DNA of 64,000 nucleotides from Hyphomicrobium nitrativorans NL23 (GTDB lineage Bacteria > Pseudomonadota > Alphaproteobacteria > Rhizobiales > Hyphomicrobiaceae), in NCBI RefSeq assembly GCF_000503895.1, contig NC_022997.1, positions 558,001-622,000 of the forward strand, given 5' to 3'. A program made the translations under genes and the position numbers. Every line of letters starts with the position of its first letter. The first letter of the stretch is position 1. The notes under the pieces are model-generated. The model saw nothing but the letters and a program-made list of their open reading frames with translations. It had not been told where the DNA came from and ran no database searches. Below, one piece after another: positions 37,096 to 45,520 of this stretch.

Positions 37096-37212
37096 TCTCT
37101 TTCGTTAGACCGACTATCACGCTTCAGGCTGGTAGGGCCTGAAACGATCATGGTCTCTTTCGTTAGACCGATGATTCACGTTTCAGGCTGATAGGGCCTG
37201 AAACGATCATGG
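37096..37212. repeat. Two tandem palindromic (REP-like) units
   Basis: Two directly adjacent copies, 37096-37153 and 37154-37212, differ at only a few positions. Each starts with TCTCTTTCGTTAGACC and ends in GATCATGG. Inside each, a stem GTTTCAGGC/GCCTGAAAC (second copy perfect; the first has CGCTTCAGGC) is enclosed by TAGACC/GGTCT arms, so every unit folds into a long hairpin. Located between a plus-strand gene end and the 3' end of moaA. Confidence 0.85.
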
Positions 37213-37213
37213 T

Positions 37214-38260
37214 CTAGCCGCCCGTCACGCTCATGTGGCGTGTCAAGGTCGGGCGCTTCTGGCGGCGGTCGATGACGAAATCGTGCCCTTTGGGCTTGCG
37301 TGCGATCGCAGCGTCGATGGCTTCGAACAGCGCGCCGTTGTCCGGATTATCGCGGAGGGGCGCGCGCAGATCCGCCGCATCTTCCTGGCCGAGGCACATG
37401 TAGAGCGTGCCGGTGCAGGTGATGCGCACACGGTTGCAGCTTTCGCAGAAGTTGTGCGTCATCGGCGTGATGAAGCCAAGCCTGCCGCCCGTCTCTTTGA
37501 TGCGGACGTAACGCGCCGGGCCGCCGGTGTTGAGCGGCAGGTCTTCCAACGTCCAATTGTCGAGAAGCCGCGCCCGCACGATGGAAAGCGGGAGATACTG
37601 ATCGGTGCGGTCGCCCTCGATGTCGCCGAGCGGCATGGTCTCGATCAACGTCAGGTCATGGCCCTCGCCGTGCGCGAAGCGGATCAGGTCGTCGATCTCG
37701 TGCTCGTTCACGCCCTTCAGCGCCACGGCGTTGATCTTGACGCTGATGCCCGCGCGCTTAGCCGCTTCGAGGCCCGCGAGCACGTTCGCGAGATCGCCCC
37801 AGCGGGTGATGGCTTTGAACTTCACCGGGTCCAGCGTGTCGATGGAAACGTTGATGCGCCGAACGCCGCAGGCCTTCAACTCGTCCGCGTAGCGGGACAG
37901 CTGACTGCCGTTGGTGGTCAGCGTCAGCTCGTCGAGGCGGCCGGTCTCCAGATGGCGCGACAGGCCCTTGAACAGAGACATGATGTTCTTGCGGACCAGC
38001 GGTTCGCCGCCTGTGATGCGGAGTTTCCTGACGCCCTTGGTGACGAAAGCAGAGCACAGCCGGTCGAGCTCCTCCAGCGTCAACAGTTCCTTCCGTGGAA
38101 GGAAGGACATGTTTTCGCTCATGCAATATACGCAGCGGAAATCGCAGCGATCCGTCACGGAGACGCGCAGATAGCTGACATGCCGACCAAACGGGTCGAC
38201 GAGCGCCGGAGCCGCTGTGGCCGCGTTTGGGGCGGGTAATGTCGACGGTGTGAAGGTCAT
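37214..38260 (-). CDS. moaA: GTP 3',8-cyclase MoaA
   Basis: A 348-residue radical SAM enzyme that starts molybdenum cofactor synthesis from GTP. The N-terminal cluster motif is [11 protein letters not shown] and the C-terminal cluster is [13 protein letters not shown] with a further Cys in [13 protein letters not shown] and the terminal Gly-Gly are as in active MoaA. Start ATG 38260 (MTFTPSTLP). The mobAB fusion for the same cofactor is about 3 kb away. Confidence 0.96.
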   Translation of the reverse strand: MTFTPSTLPAPNAATAAPALVDPFGRHVSYLRVSVTDRCDFRCVYCMSENMSFLPRKELLTLEELDRLCSAFVTKGVRKLRITGGEPLVRKNIMSLFKGLSRHLETGRLDELTLTTNGSQLSRYADELKACGVRRINVSIDTLDPVKFKAITRWGDLANVLAGLEAAKRAGISVKINAVALKGVNEHEIDDLIRFAHGEGHDLTLIETMPLGDIEGDRTDQYLPLSIVRARLLDNWTLEDLPLNTGGPARYVRIKETGGRLGFITPMTHNFCESCNRVRITCTGTLYMCLGQEDAADLRAPLRDNPDNGALFEAIDAAIARKPKGHDFVIDRRQKRPTLTRHMSVTGG

Positions 38261-38503
38261 CTTCCGTTCCGGGTGGAGCCTGTTTGCAAGTGCAGCAATC
38301 GTCAGCTCCCAGATTTTGGCGGGACCGGGCGGTGCCTCCTGCCGGCTCCGCCATCGATCCCCTGTCACATAGAGTAGCGTGCTTGCGGCGTACTTCAAGA
38401 CTGCTGCGAGCACTTGTCCGAGCGTACGGCAGGCGATACTGCTAATCGAAAACGCCGACAAAACAATGGGCGATGTTAAGATCTTCGGGGGAAGGAAACA
38501 TAC

Positions 38504-40204
38504 ATGGCAAGCACGAGTGATGCTGCGAACGGGTCCCATTCCGCGCCCGGGCTGCTCGACCGCGAGGCGATCGTCGCCAAGCCCGGGTTCAATCGCTGGA
38601 TGGTGCCGCCCGCGGCGCTCTGCATCCATCTCTGCATCGGCATGGCCTACGGCTTTTCCGTTTTCTGGAAGCCGCTACAGGGTGCGCTTCTCGATGCCAA
38701 CGGAAACGTGATCCCAGAGTGCTCGGCGGGCGCCGTGACGTTCGGCGAGAAGGCAGTCGGCACGCTGCGGGCTCTCACCGCGACGGATTGCAACTGGAGC
38801 CAGTTCGACCTCGGCTGGATGTACACCTTCTTCTTCGTTCTTCTCGGCGTTTCGGCGGCGATCTGGGGCGGGTGGCTCGAACGGGCCGGTCCGCGCAAGG
38901 CAGGCCTCGTGTCCACGCTCTGCTGGTGCGGCGGTCTCCTGATCGCGGCCTTCGGCGTCTACACGCATCAACTCTGGCTGATGTGGCTCGGCTCGGGCGT
39001 GATCGGGGGTATCGGTCTCGGCCTCGGCTACATTTCGCCGGTCTCGACGCTGATCAAGTGGTTCCCCGACCGGCGCGGCATGGCGACCGGCATGGCGATC
39101 ATGGGCTTCGGCGGCGGCGCGATGATCGGTTCGCCGCTCGCGACCTTCCTGATGGACAACGTCTTCAAGACCGCGACCGATCCCGGCGTGTGGCAGACGT
39201 TCGTGGCGATGGCGGTGATCTACACCGTGTTCATGATCATCGGCTCGTTCGGCTATCGTCTGCCGCCGCCCGGCTGGAAGCCGGAGGGCTGGGCGCCGCC
39301 CGTCAACGCCAAGTCGATGATCACCAACAATCACGTGCATCTCAAAGATGCGCACAAGACGGCGGCGTTCTGGCTGATCTGGACGGCCCTGTGCCTCAAC
39401 GTGTCGGCGGGTATCGGCATCATCGGTGCCGCCTCGCCCATGCTGCAGGAGACGTTCGGCGGCGCGCTCGCCGGCGCGCCGGAGCTCGGCTACGCGGAAA
39501 TGAAGGACAACGCGGCGATTGCGGCGACGGCGGCAGCGGTCGGTGCCGGATTCGTCGGTCTCATCTCGCTGTTCAACATCTTCGGCCGTTTCGTCTGGGC
39601 GTCGTCTTCGGACTATCTCGGCCGCAAGAGCACGTACTTCATCTTCTTCACGCTGGGTGCCGCGCTCTATGTGCTCGCAGCCTTCGCAGCCGACTGGAAG
39701 GTGATGGCGCTGTTCGTGTTGTGCTTCTGTATCATCGCCTCGATGTACGGAGGCGGCTTCTCGACGGTGCCTGCCTATCTTGCCGACATCTTCGGAACGC
39801 AGTTCGTGGGCGCTATTCATGGGCGGCTGCTTACCGCGTGGTCGACGGCTGGGATCGTCGGGCCGGTGATCGTGAATTACCTTCACGATACGCGCTATGC
39901 CGAGGGCATTCCGCCGGATCAGCTCTATGGCCAGATCTTCTACATCCTGGCGGGCATGCTCGTGGTGGGCTTCATCGCAAACATGTTGATCCGGCCCGTC
40001 GATCCGAAATGGCACATGAGCGAGGCCGAGGTCGCAGCGGAGCAGGCGAAGCTCAAGTCCGCTGCGGGCGACAACGGTGGCTCTTACGGCATCGGCAAAG
40101 GCGGCCTCGACGCAAAGGCCGCGGCCTTCTGGACGCTGGTTGGCGTGCCGCTTGCTTGGGGCGTGTGGCAGACGCTCGAAAAGGCGCTGGTGCTGTTCTG
40201 GTAG
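38504..40204 (+). CDS. MFS transporter, oxalate/formate antiporter (OFA) family
   Basis: A 566-residue transporter with about twelve to fourteen helices. The first helix region ([22 protein letters not shown]) and [28 protein letters not shown] are signature segments of the OFA family, which exchanges or imports mono- and dicarboxylates such as oxalate and formate. A polar insertion of about 45 residues after helix 1 and a long loop in the middle are visible. In a methylotroph a C1 acid or small carboxylate would make sense, but the substrate is not defined by sequence. Confidence 0.85.
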   Translation: MASTSDAANGSHSAPGLLDREAIVAKPGFNRWMVPPAALCIHLCIGMAYGFSVFWKPLQGALLDANGNVIPECSAGAVTFGEKAVGTLRALTATDCNWSQFDLGWMYTFFFVLLGVSAAIWGGWLERAGPRKAGLVSTLCWCGGLLIAAFGVYTHQLWLMWLGSGVIGGIGLGLGYISPVSTLIKWFPDRRGMATGMAIMGFGGGAMIGSPLATFLMDNVFKTATDPGVWQTFVAMAVIYTVFMIIGSFGYRLPPPGWKPEGWAPPVNAKSMITNNHVHLKDAHKTAAFWLIWTALCLNVSAGIGIIGAASPMLQETFGGALAGAPELGYAEMKDNAAIAATAAAVGAGFVGLISLFNIFGRFVWASSSDYLGRKSTYFIFFTLGAALYVLAAFAADWKVMALFVLCFCIIASMYGGGFSTVPAYLADIFGTQFVGAIHGRLLTAWSTAGIVGPVIVNYLHDTRYAEGIPPDQLYGQIFYILAGMLVVGFIANMLIRPVDPKWHMSEAEVAAEQAKLKSAAGDNGGSYGIGKGGLDAKAAAFWTLVGVPLAWGVWQTLEKALVLFW

Positions 40205-40242
40205 AAACGGCAAGCGCCTCGACGGAGAGGCGCTCGACCGGA

Positions 40243-40572
40243 ATGGCACATCGCGGATTTGGACCGGATCGCTGGGGGATCGCCGTGCTTGCGGGCATTT
40301 TGCTCGCAAGCACGGCCCGTGTTGGAGCGGCTCCGCTCGCGGCATCGTTGGACGAGGGACGCCCTGCCGTTTCGTTCGAGGAGGCCGATAGCGAGCGCTT
40401 CAAGCGGCGCGCGCGTCTGTTGCGTGTCCCAGAAGAAGACATCGACGAGATCGCGTACGAGCAACCCTCTCTCGACCGGCTTGGCGCGGCGGCCGCTGCG
40501 TTAGGGTTTCTCGGCCTGTCCAGTGCTCTTTGGCTTGCACTCCGGCGCAGGCGTTTCTTTGCCTCTGTCTAG
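40243..40572 (+). CDS. Hypothetical small membrane protein
   Basis: A 109-residue protein not in a family that I know. An N-terminal helix (GIAVLAGILLASTARVGAAP) may be a cleaved signal. A charged middle contains an RARLLRVPEEDIDEIAYEQPS segment, then a C-terminal helix (AAALGFLGLSSALWLAL) and an RRRR stop. It is 38 bases after the OFA transporter and may be co-transcribed. Its last 72 bases overlap the 3' end of the opposite-strand gene at 40501, an unusually long convergent overlap. Confidence 0.5.
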   Translation: MAHRGFGPDRWGIAVLAGILLASTARVGAAPLAASLDEGRPAVSFEEADSERFKRRARLLRVPEEDIDEIAYEQPSLDRLGAAAAALGFLGLSSALWLALRRRRFFASV

Positions 40573-41220
40573 GAACAGGCGTTTCAATTCGGCGCCGCTT
40601 TTTCCTTCGCTGCGCTTATCGCATCCCAACATTTCCGCCAGGGCCTCAGCGGCTGCGAGCCCGTCCTCGCCTGCTTCGACCAGGAGCAGATTTGCGATGC
40701 CGTCGCTCCGCGCATTGTCGTCGACCGTGAGTTCTGGGGCCGATCCGACGAAGAGCGTGGTCTCGAACTTCTCGGCGGCGGCAGCCAGGACGCTCCCGCT
40801 TGCCGCCTCGCTTTCAGGCAGGAGCGCGAGAACGATCCGCGCGGGCGTCTGCACTGCGAAGGCGATGCCGCGTGCGAGCGATGCGGTGTCTTTCGCATCG
40901 ACGCGGACTTGCACGATGCGAACGCCGCCTTGCGCCGTTGCGGCGATGGCAGCAGGCGTGCCGAGCCCGTCTGTGGCATAGGGGCGATGGTCCTGGTCCA
41001 CGGCGTCCCAGGCAATGGCTTCGCCCTCGCCATCGCGCGCCAAGGCCTTCGCGAGTTGCGCGTTCGTGTAGTCGAAGCCGTCGGCCAGGATGGCGACGGC
41101 TGTGCCGCCGGGATCGAGGCCGGGCTTGAGCGCGGGATCGTTTGCGTGTGTGCCTCCCGCAGGCAGGAGGGCCGCGATGGCCAAGCAGAATAGCGCCGGG
41201 AGCGTGCGGCGGCGCGTCAT
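40501..41220 (-). CDS. Exported degenerate subtilase-like protein
   Basis: A 239-residue protein with a signal peptide (residues 1-26, ending THA). The region after it follows the S8 peptidase pattern: VAILADGFDYTNAQLAKAL matches the Asp-box, DGLGTPAAIAATA matches the His-box, and VRIVQVRVD and SLARGIAFAV match later strands. However, the His of the His-box is Leu and no GTSxA Ser-box is present. It is therefore probably catalytically dead. Its ATG overlaps the stop of mobAB (41217-41220). Function unknown. Confidence 0.6.
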   Translation of the reverse strand: MTRRRTLPALFCLAIAALLPAGGTHANDPALKPGLDPGGTAVAILADGFDYTNAQLAKALARDGEGEAIAWDAVDQDHRPYATDGLGTPAAIAATAQGGVRIVQVRVDAKDTASLARGIAFAVQTPARIVLALLPESEAASGSVLAAAAEKFETTLFVGSAPELTVDDNARSDGIANLLLVEAGEDGLAAAEALAEMLGCDKRSEGKSGAELKRLFLDRGKETPAPECKPKSTGQAEKP

Positions 41221-42488
41221 GACTGCGACGTCTCGGGCGTGGCGATGCGCGCTGTTGCGAGCACGGCTTGCGCGATCCGTGCGATGTCGTCCAGAGAAAA
41301 CGCGGGAACGCTCGCGTCCTCAACGGCATGGTCGGCCGCGATGGCGAAGACGTGTGGATCGGACGGCGCCAGAGGCGCTCCGGAACCTTGAGCTTTTCTT
41401 CGCACCTCGATTTTCGGGATCGGCGCTCGCTTCATGCCTTCGACGAGCACGATGTCCACCGGCGCGAGGCGCGCTGCGATCTCCGTTAGGGACGGCGCTG
41501 AATTGGGATCGAGTGCGAGCTTCCCTTGGCCGCCGATCACTGTCCAACCGGCGGGAGAGACGAGGGCGACCTGATGCGCGCCTGCTTTCTTGTGGCGGTC
41601 GCTGTCGCTGCCTTCGGTTTCCGCGGCGATGTCGTGGTGGCTGCTTTTGACGGTCGAGACGCGGTAGCCTTGGGCCACGAGTTCGGCGACGAGCCGCGCG
41701 ACGAGCGTTGTCTTGCCGGAATTCTTCCAGCCCGCGATGCCGACGACGAAGGGCGTACTCCCCTCGGCCTTGTGGGGAGGGGCTAGGGGTGGGGGGAAGC
41801 CCGATGGCAGATGTTCTGCAACTTCCCCCCTCCCTGGCCCTCCCCACAAGGGGGGAGGGAATCCCGCGAAGATGTCTTCGGCGGAGGCGAGGTCTTCCGG
41901 CGTGTTGACGTTGAAGAACGGGTCGATGCTTCGGCCGTTGATTTCGATGTCGGCGAACGGCACCGAGACGGCGCCGAGACGGTCGATCATCGCATGTGCC
42001 TTACGTTCGCCGCGTGCGAGGGCGGCTTCGATGTCGGCTGCCGCGTCGAGCTTCCAGAGGGCGATCACAGGATGGCGCCGGTCCCGCGAGGATGCGACGG
42101 CGACTTTCGCGCCGGGGGAAGCGGCCAGGCCCTCCCGCAGGCGGGCGACGAGATCGGTCGGGACGAGCGGCGAATCGGCCGGCACGCTCGCCATGGCCTC
42201 GACGTCCGGTGCGTGCCGTGCAAACCAATGGAGCGCTGCCAGCACGCCGGCGAGCGGGCCGGGGCGGTCCGCCGTTTCGTCGGGCACGACGGTGAGGGCG
42301 AGTGCGGCAAAGCGTGCCGGGTCGCCGTTGGCGTTCACAATGAGAGATGCAACCTGGGGGCGGAGCCGGGCGGCTGCGTGGGCGACGAGCGGCGCACCGG
42401 CGAGCGTCATCAGCGCTTTCTCAGGTCCGCGCATACGGCTGCTCATGCCGCCGGCCAGCACCACGCCCGAGATGGATTTCTGCGTCAC
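41217..42488 (-). CDS. mobAB: MobA-MobB fusion, molybdenum cofactor guanylyltransferase
   Basis: A 423-residue fusion. Residues 8-205 are MobA, which adds GMP to molybdopterin (VVLAGGMSSRMRGPEKAL; SVPADSPLVP; FFNVNTPEDL). Residues 246-415 are MobB (P-loop GWKNSGKTT at 253-261; EGMKRAPIPKIEVRR). Residues about 209-244, FPPPLWGGPGRG to APPHKAEGS, are encoded by an inverted-repeat element (41759-41860), so the two enzymes are joined by repeat-derived sequence. GTG 42488 overlaps the preceding stop (GTGA) and gives a normal MobA N terminus. Confidence 0.88.
   Translation of the reverse strand: MTQKSISGVVLAGGMSSRMRGPEKALMTLAGAPLVAHAAARLRPQVASLIVNANGDPARFAALALTVVPDETADRPGPLAGVLAALHWFARHAPDVEAMASVPADSPLVPTDLVARLREGLAASPGAKVAVASSRDRRHPVIALWKLDAAADIEAALARGERKAHAMIDRLGAVSVPFADIEINGRSIDPFFNVNTPEDLASAEDIFAGFPPPLWGGPGRGEVAEHLPSGFPPPLAPPHKAEGSTPFVVGIAGWKNSGKTTLVARLVAELVAQGYRVSTVKSSHHDIAAETEGSDSDRHKKAGAHQVALVSPAGWTVIGGQGKLALDPNSAPSLTEIAARLAPVDIVLVEGMKRAPIPKIEVRRKAQGSGAPLAPSDPHVFAIAADHAVEDASVPAFSLDDIARIAQAVLATARIATPETSQS
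41759..41860. repeat. Inverted-repeat element inside mobAB, encoding the linker
   Basis: Arms of about 40 bases at 41759-41799 and 41822-41860 are near-complementary (core CCTTGTGGGGAGG / CCTCCCCACAAGG, with G-runs and C-runs on both sides) around a loop of about 22 bases. GC-rich palindromes with this core are common dispersed repeats in Rhizobiales genomes. The frame stays open through it. Confidence 0.85.
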
Positions 42489-42808
42489 TCCGCGATCAGG
42501 CGCTCGCAAGCGGCCTTGCTCCTGGTGAAGACGAACACGCGGCCGATGCGGCCTTCGCAATTGATCATGACGGTGTCGAGATCCTGGGAGGGCGTTTCGT
42601 TCGTCAGTTTGCATTCCGGATGATCGGCCAAAATCGCGCGCGGTGTGAGCGCGACGCCGTCGACCTCAAGGGAGGGGGCGCAGACCCGGCCGGTCTCGGT
42701 CTGGTGGAGCATCCACCATTCGGCTGCTGCTGCGGGGGCCGCCATGAAGAGCCCGAGGCCGGCGGCAACACCGGCCGAGGAGAGGGCGCGTCGTGCCATC
42801 GGTCGCAT
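42485..42808 (-). CDS. Small exported protein upstream of mobAB
   Basis: A 107-residue protein with a signal peptide (MARRALSSAGVAAGLGLFMAAPAAAA; start at 42808 or at 42799). The mature part of about 78 residues has four cysteines (RVCAP, ECKL, NCEG, ACERL), likely two disulfides. Family unknown. The stop overlaps the GTG start of mobAB, so it is the first gene of a three-gene unit. Confidence 0.6.
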   Translation of the reverse strand: MRPMARRALSSAGVAAGLGLFMAAPAAAAEWWMLHQTETGRVCAPSLEVDGVALTPRAILADHPECKLTNETPSQDLDTVMINCEGRIGRVFVFTRSKAACERLIAE

Positions 42809-42930
42809 GCGTCTCTCCTTCGAGATCGGTCCCTCGGGGTCCCGACGGCGAGCCTACTTGACGGCGGGGCGGGTGTCATCCGGGGCGCGGCGTGGTTATA
42901 GTCCGCGCCGATACGAACCGGGGGACCCTG

Positions 42931-44052
42931 ATGACGACGCTCGATCGCCGGAAGTTTCTGAAAGTCGCGGGTGCGGGCGGCGCCGCGACGGCGGTGGCCG
43001 CCTGCGACCAACCCACGGCGCCGGCCGTGCACGAGGCGATGCCGAACCTTTCGTGGCGCATGACGTCGAGTTTTCCGAAATCGCTCGACACCATCTATGG
43101 CGCGGCCGAGACGTTCGCGCGGGTCGTGCGTGAGATGACGGACGGGCGGTTCCAGATCCAGGTGTTTGCGGGCGGGGAACTCGTCGGCGGCCTTCAGGCG
43201 GCCGACTCCGTGACGGACGGCACCGTCGAGATGGCGCACACCGCCTCCTACTACTACTGGGGCAAGGACCCCACGTTCGCGATCCCGACGTGCATTCCGT
43301 TCGGCCTCAATTGCCGGATGCAGAATGCGTGGATGTACGACGGCGGCGGCATCGACCTCGTGAACAAATTCTACGCCGGCTACAACATCTACGGCTTGCC
43401 CGGCGGCAATACGGGCGCGCAGATGGGCGGCTGGTTCCGGCGCGAGATCAACGCGGCGGAGGACTGGAAGGGGCTCAAGATCCGCATTGCCGGTTTTGGC
43501 GGCGCTATCCTGTCCCGGCTCGGCGCGGTGCCGCAGCAGATCGCGGGTGGCGACATCTATCCAGCGCTCGAAAAGGGCACGATCGACGCGGCGGAATGGG
43601 TGGGGCCTTACGACGACGAGAAGCTCGGGTTCCATCGCGTGGCACGGTACTATTACTATCCCGGCTGGTGGGAAGGTCAGGCGATGCTGCACTTCTTCAT
43701 CAACCTCGAAAAGTGGAACAGCCTGCCCAAGGCGTATCAAGCCATCATCCGCGCGGCGGCGAAGACCGCGGATACGACGATGATGGCGGGCTACGACATG
43801 CAGAACCCGGGTGCCATTCGCCGCCTTGCGCGGGCCGGCGCAATCCTGCGGCCGTTTTCGGAGGAGGTGCTCGATGCCTGCTTCAAGGCCTCCAACGACG
43901 CCTATGCGGAGCTGACGGCGAACAACGCCAACTTCAAGACGATCTACGAAGCCATGACGGCCGTGAGAGCCGAGGGATATCTGTGGTTCCAGCTCTCCGA
44001 GCAGACGATGGATACGTATATGATGATCCAGCAGCGCAAGGACGCGCTTTAG
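42931..44052 (+). CDS. TRAP transporter substrate-binding protein DctP, orphan
   Basis: A 373-residue periplasmic binding protein. A Tat signal (DRRKFLKVAGAGGAATAVAAC, Arg 6-7) may end in a lipobox-like AAC. The DctP pattern is clear: ADSVTDGTVEMAHT, GGWFRREINAAEDWKGLKIRI and EKGTIDAAEWVGPYDD, which includes the conserved Arg that binds the carboxylate. It resembles the branch binding 2-oxo or aromatic carboxylates. No DctQ or DctM genes are next to it, so the membrane partner must be elsewhere. Confidence 0.88.
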   Translation: MTTLDRRKFLKVAGAGGAATAVAACDQPTAPAVHEAMPNLSWRMTSSFPKSLDTIYGAAETFARVVREMTDGRFQIQVFAGGELVGGLQAADSVTDGTVEMAHTASYYYWGKDPTFAIPTCIPFGLNCRMQNAWMYDGGGIDLVNKFYAGYNIYGLPGGNTGAQMGGWFRREINAAEDWKGLKIRIAGFGGAILSRLGAVPQQIAGGDIYPALEKGTIDAAEWVGPYDDEKLGFHRVARYYYYPGWWEGQAMLHFFINLEKWNSLPKAYQAIIRAAAKTADTTMMAGYDMQNPGAIRRLARAGAILRPFSEEVLDACFKASNDAYAELTANNANFKTIYEAMTAVRAEGYLWFQLSEQTMDTYMMIQQRKDAL

Positions 44053-44105
44053 AGAGCAACGGGACGCCGCTCTTACCGTGCAACATTGCGTCTTCGACGA
44101 TCTTT

Positions 44106-44183
44106 TGCGCTGGGTCCCGGCTCTGCGTTCCGTCATGCTGGAAGCATGCCTCCGGCATGACGCTCCACTTGGCCGGGATGACA
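44106..44183. repeat. Dispersed palindromic repeat with nested hairpin
   Basis: Outer arms TGGGTCCCGGCT... and ...GGCCGGGATGACA enclose an inner perfect hairpin around GTCATGC...GCATGAC (44131-44161). This CCCGGCTC/GGCCGGGATGAC pattern is a widespread alphaproteobacterial intergenic repeat. It lies in the short gap between convergent dctP and the CpdR-like gene and may act as a transcript end. Confidence 0.65.
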
Positions 44184-44197
44184 ATAGCGGGGTGGCG

Positions 44198-44560
44198 TCA
44201 GCCGAGCAACGCGCGGACGGCCTGGCGGATCTGCTCCAGGGTGAACGGCTTGATGATGACCGCAAGACGGTCCGAGGGAAGGGCGCGGGCGCGTTCGAGC
44301 TCTTCGGCGAAACCGGACATGAGGAGCAGCCGAATTCCGGGGGCCGCCGCGATGGCGCGTTTGGCGAGGTCGATGCCGTCAAGGCCCGGCATGTGCACGT
44401 CGGACACGAGGAGGTCGAGCGTGTCCGGTGCGGCGGTGAGGCGTTCGAGCGCTTCGGTTCCGTCCTGGGTGAGTTCGACGTGATGGCCGTCTGCCTCAAG
44501 GGCGCGCTTGACGAGGTCGCGGGTGGCCTTGTCGTCGTCGGCCAACAGAATGCGCGCCAT
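44198..44560 (-). CDS. Single-domain response regulator, CpdR-like
   Basis: A 120-residue receiver domain without output domain. Acidic pocket DDD at 8-10, phosphoacceptor D54 (LLVSDVHMPGLDGIDLA), the Ser of LLMSGF and the Lys of IIKPF are all present. Size and the MSGF-type core resemble CpdR, which controls ClpXP recruitment in the alphaproteobacterial cell cycle, but similarity is moderate and a second CpdR-like or stand-alone CheY-like protein is possible. It is followed 46 bases away by the upstream hpt. Confidence 0.75.
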   Translation of the reverse strand: MARILLADDDKATRDLVKRALEADGHHVELTQDGTEALERLTAAPDTLDLLVSDVHMPGLDGIDLAKRAIAAAPGIRLLLMSGFAEELERARALPSDRLAVIIKPFTLEQIRQAVRALLG

Positions 44561-44606
44561 TGTGGTTCCCCCTGTTGGAGCGCATCCCGCCTGCGCTCGG
44601 CTCGCT

Positions 44607-45164
44607 CTACTGCTCCTTGGCCACCATGCGCCCCACGAACGGAAGCTCCCGGTAGCGGTGAGCGACGTCCATGCCGTAGCCTACGACGAATTCCTCGTTG
44701 CCGTCGAAGGCGCTGAAATCGGCTTTCACGTCGACGGCGCGGGGCACCTTCTTGTCGATGAGGACGCAGGTGAGAATGCGTTCGGCGCCGCGGGCGGAGA
44801 TCAGATCCTTGGCGAACACCAGCGTGCGGCCGGAATCGAGAACATCGTCCACGAGAATGACATTGCGCCCCTCCACGCCGAGGTCCAGGTCGCGCAGGAT
44901 TTCGACTTTGCCGGACGAGGTGCGGCTTTTGCGGTAGCTCGAAAGCGTCAGGAAATCGACCTCGGGCTCCAGGCCTGCACGGTGGAGCGCGCGGATCAGG
45001 TCGGCGGCGAAAACGAAGCTGCCTTTCAGAACGGCCACCACCATGGGGCGTTCGAGTTTGAGGCCCGCGATTTCCTTGGCCAGCACCTCAAGGCGCTCTG
45101 CAATGCTGTCCGCCGAATAGATCACCTCGAGTTCGAGGGCTCTGCCGGATGTCAGATCCGTCAT
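44607..45164 (-). CDS. hpt: Hypoxanthine phosphoribosyltransferase
   Basis: A 185-residue type I phosphoribosyltransferase that salvages hypoxanthine and guanine. The PRPP loop is VILVDDVLDSGRTL, preceded by VAVLKGSFVFAADL; the purine-binding end is VVGYGMDVAHRYRELPFVG. Length is normal. It is probably co-transcribed with the CpdR-like gene that follows. Confidence 0.95.
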   Translation of the reverse strand: MTDLTSGRALELEVIYSADSIAERLEVLAKEIAGLKLERPMVVAVLKGSFVFAADLIRALHRAGLEPEVDFLTLSSYRKSRTSSGKVEILRDLDLGVEGRNVILVDDVLDSGRTLVFAKDLISARGAERILTCVLIDKKVPRAVDVKADFSAFDGNEEFVVGYGMDVAHRYRELPFVGRMVAKEQ

Positions 45165-45520
45165 TCTCGCTTCCTTGCCACGCGTTCTCTGCGTTTCGGT
45201 CCACGATATCCGATCGAGCCGAATCGCGCTTCAAATCATATATTTAGTCAGTGTCGCTTATCCGAGACCGACAATTCGGCTTGGCACCAGAGTTCGGCCT
45301 TGGGGCGACACGCATGCCGGGATCGGCTATTTGCCCCAGGGTATCGGTCTATCCGGCTTCGGCGCAAGACGGGTGGGGCTGCAACCTGCGAAAGCATGTC
45401 GAAAGACCATTGTACATGCCGCCGCCATATTCGTAACCGATTGATACCTCCCTCCGCTTCCCGCATATAGGCGATCGCGCGAAGCTGTCTCGCAATGCTA
45501 CCTCCCGGAGCGCACGCACC
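45165..45520. other. Intergenic region between hpt and ftsE
   Basis: About 355 bases between divergent genes, with no supported coding sequence. On the minus strand a TTGAAG/GATATC pair with an 18-base spacer (about 45209-45239) could be the hpt promoter; this is weak evidence. Nothing else recognisable. Confidence 0.35.

Noticed and set aside
42931-44052. Complete TRAP transporter locus
   Set aside because: No DctQ- or DctM-like membrane protein is encoded on either side.
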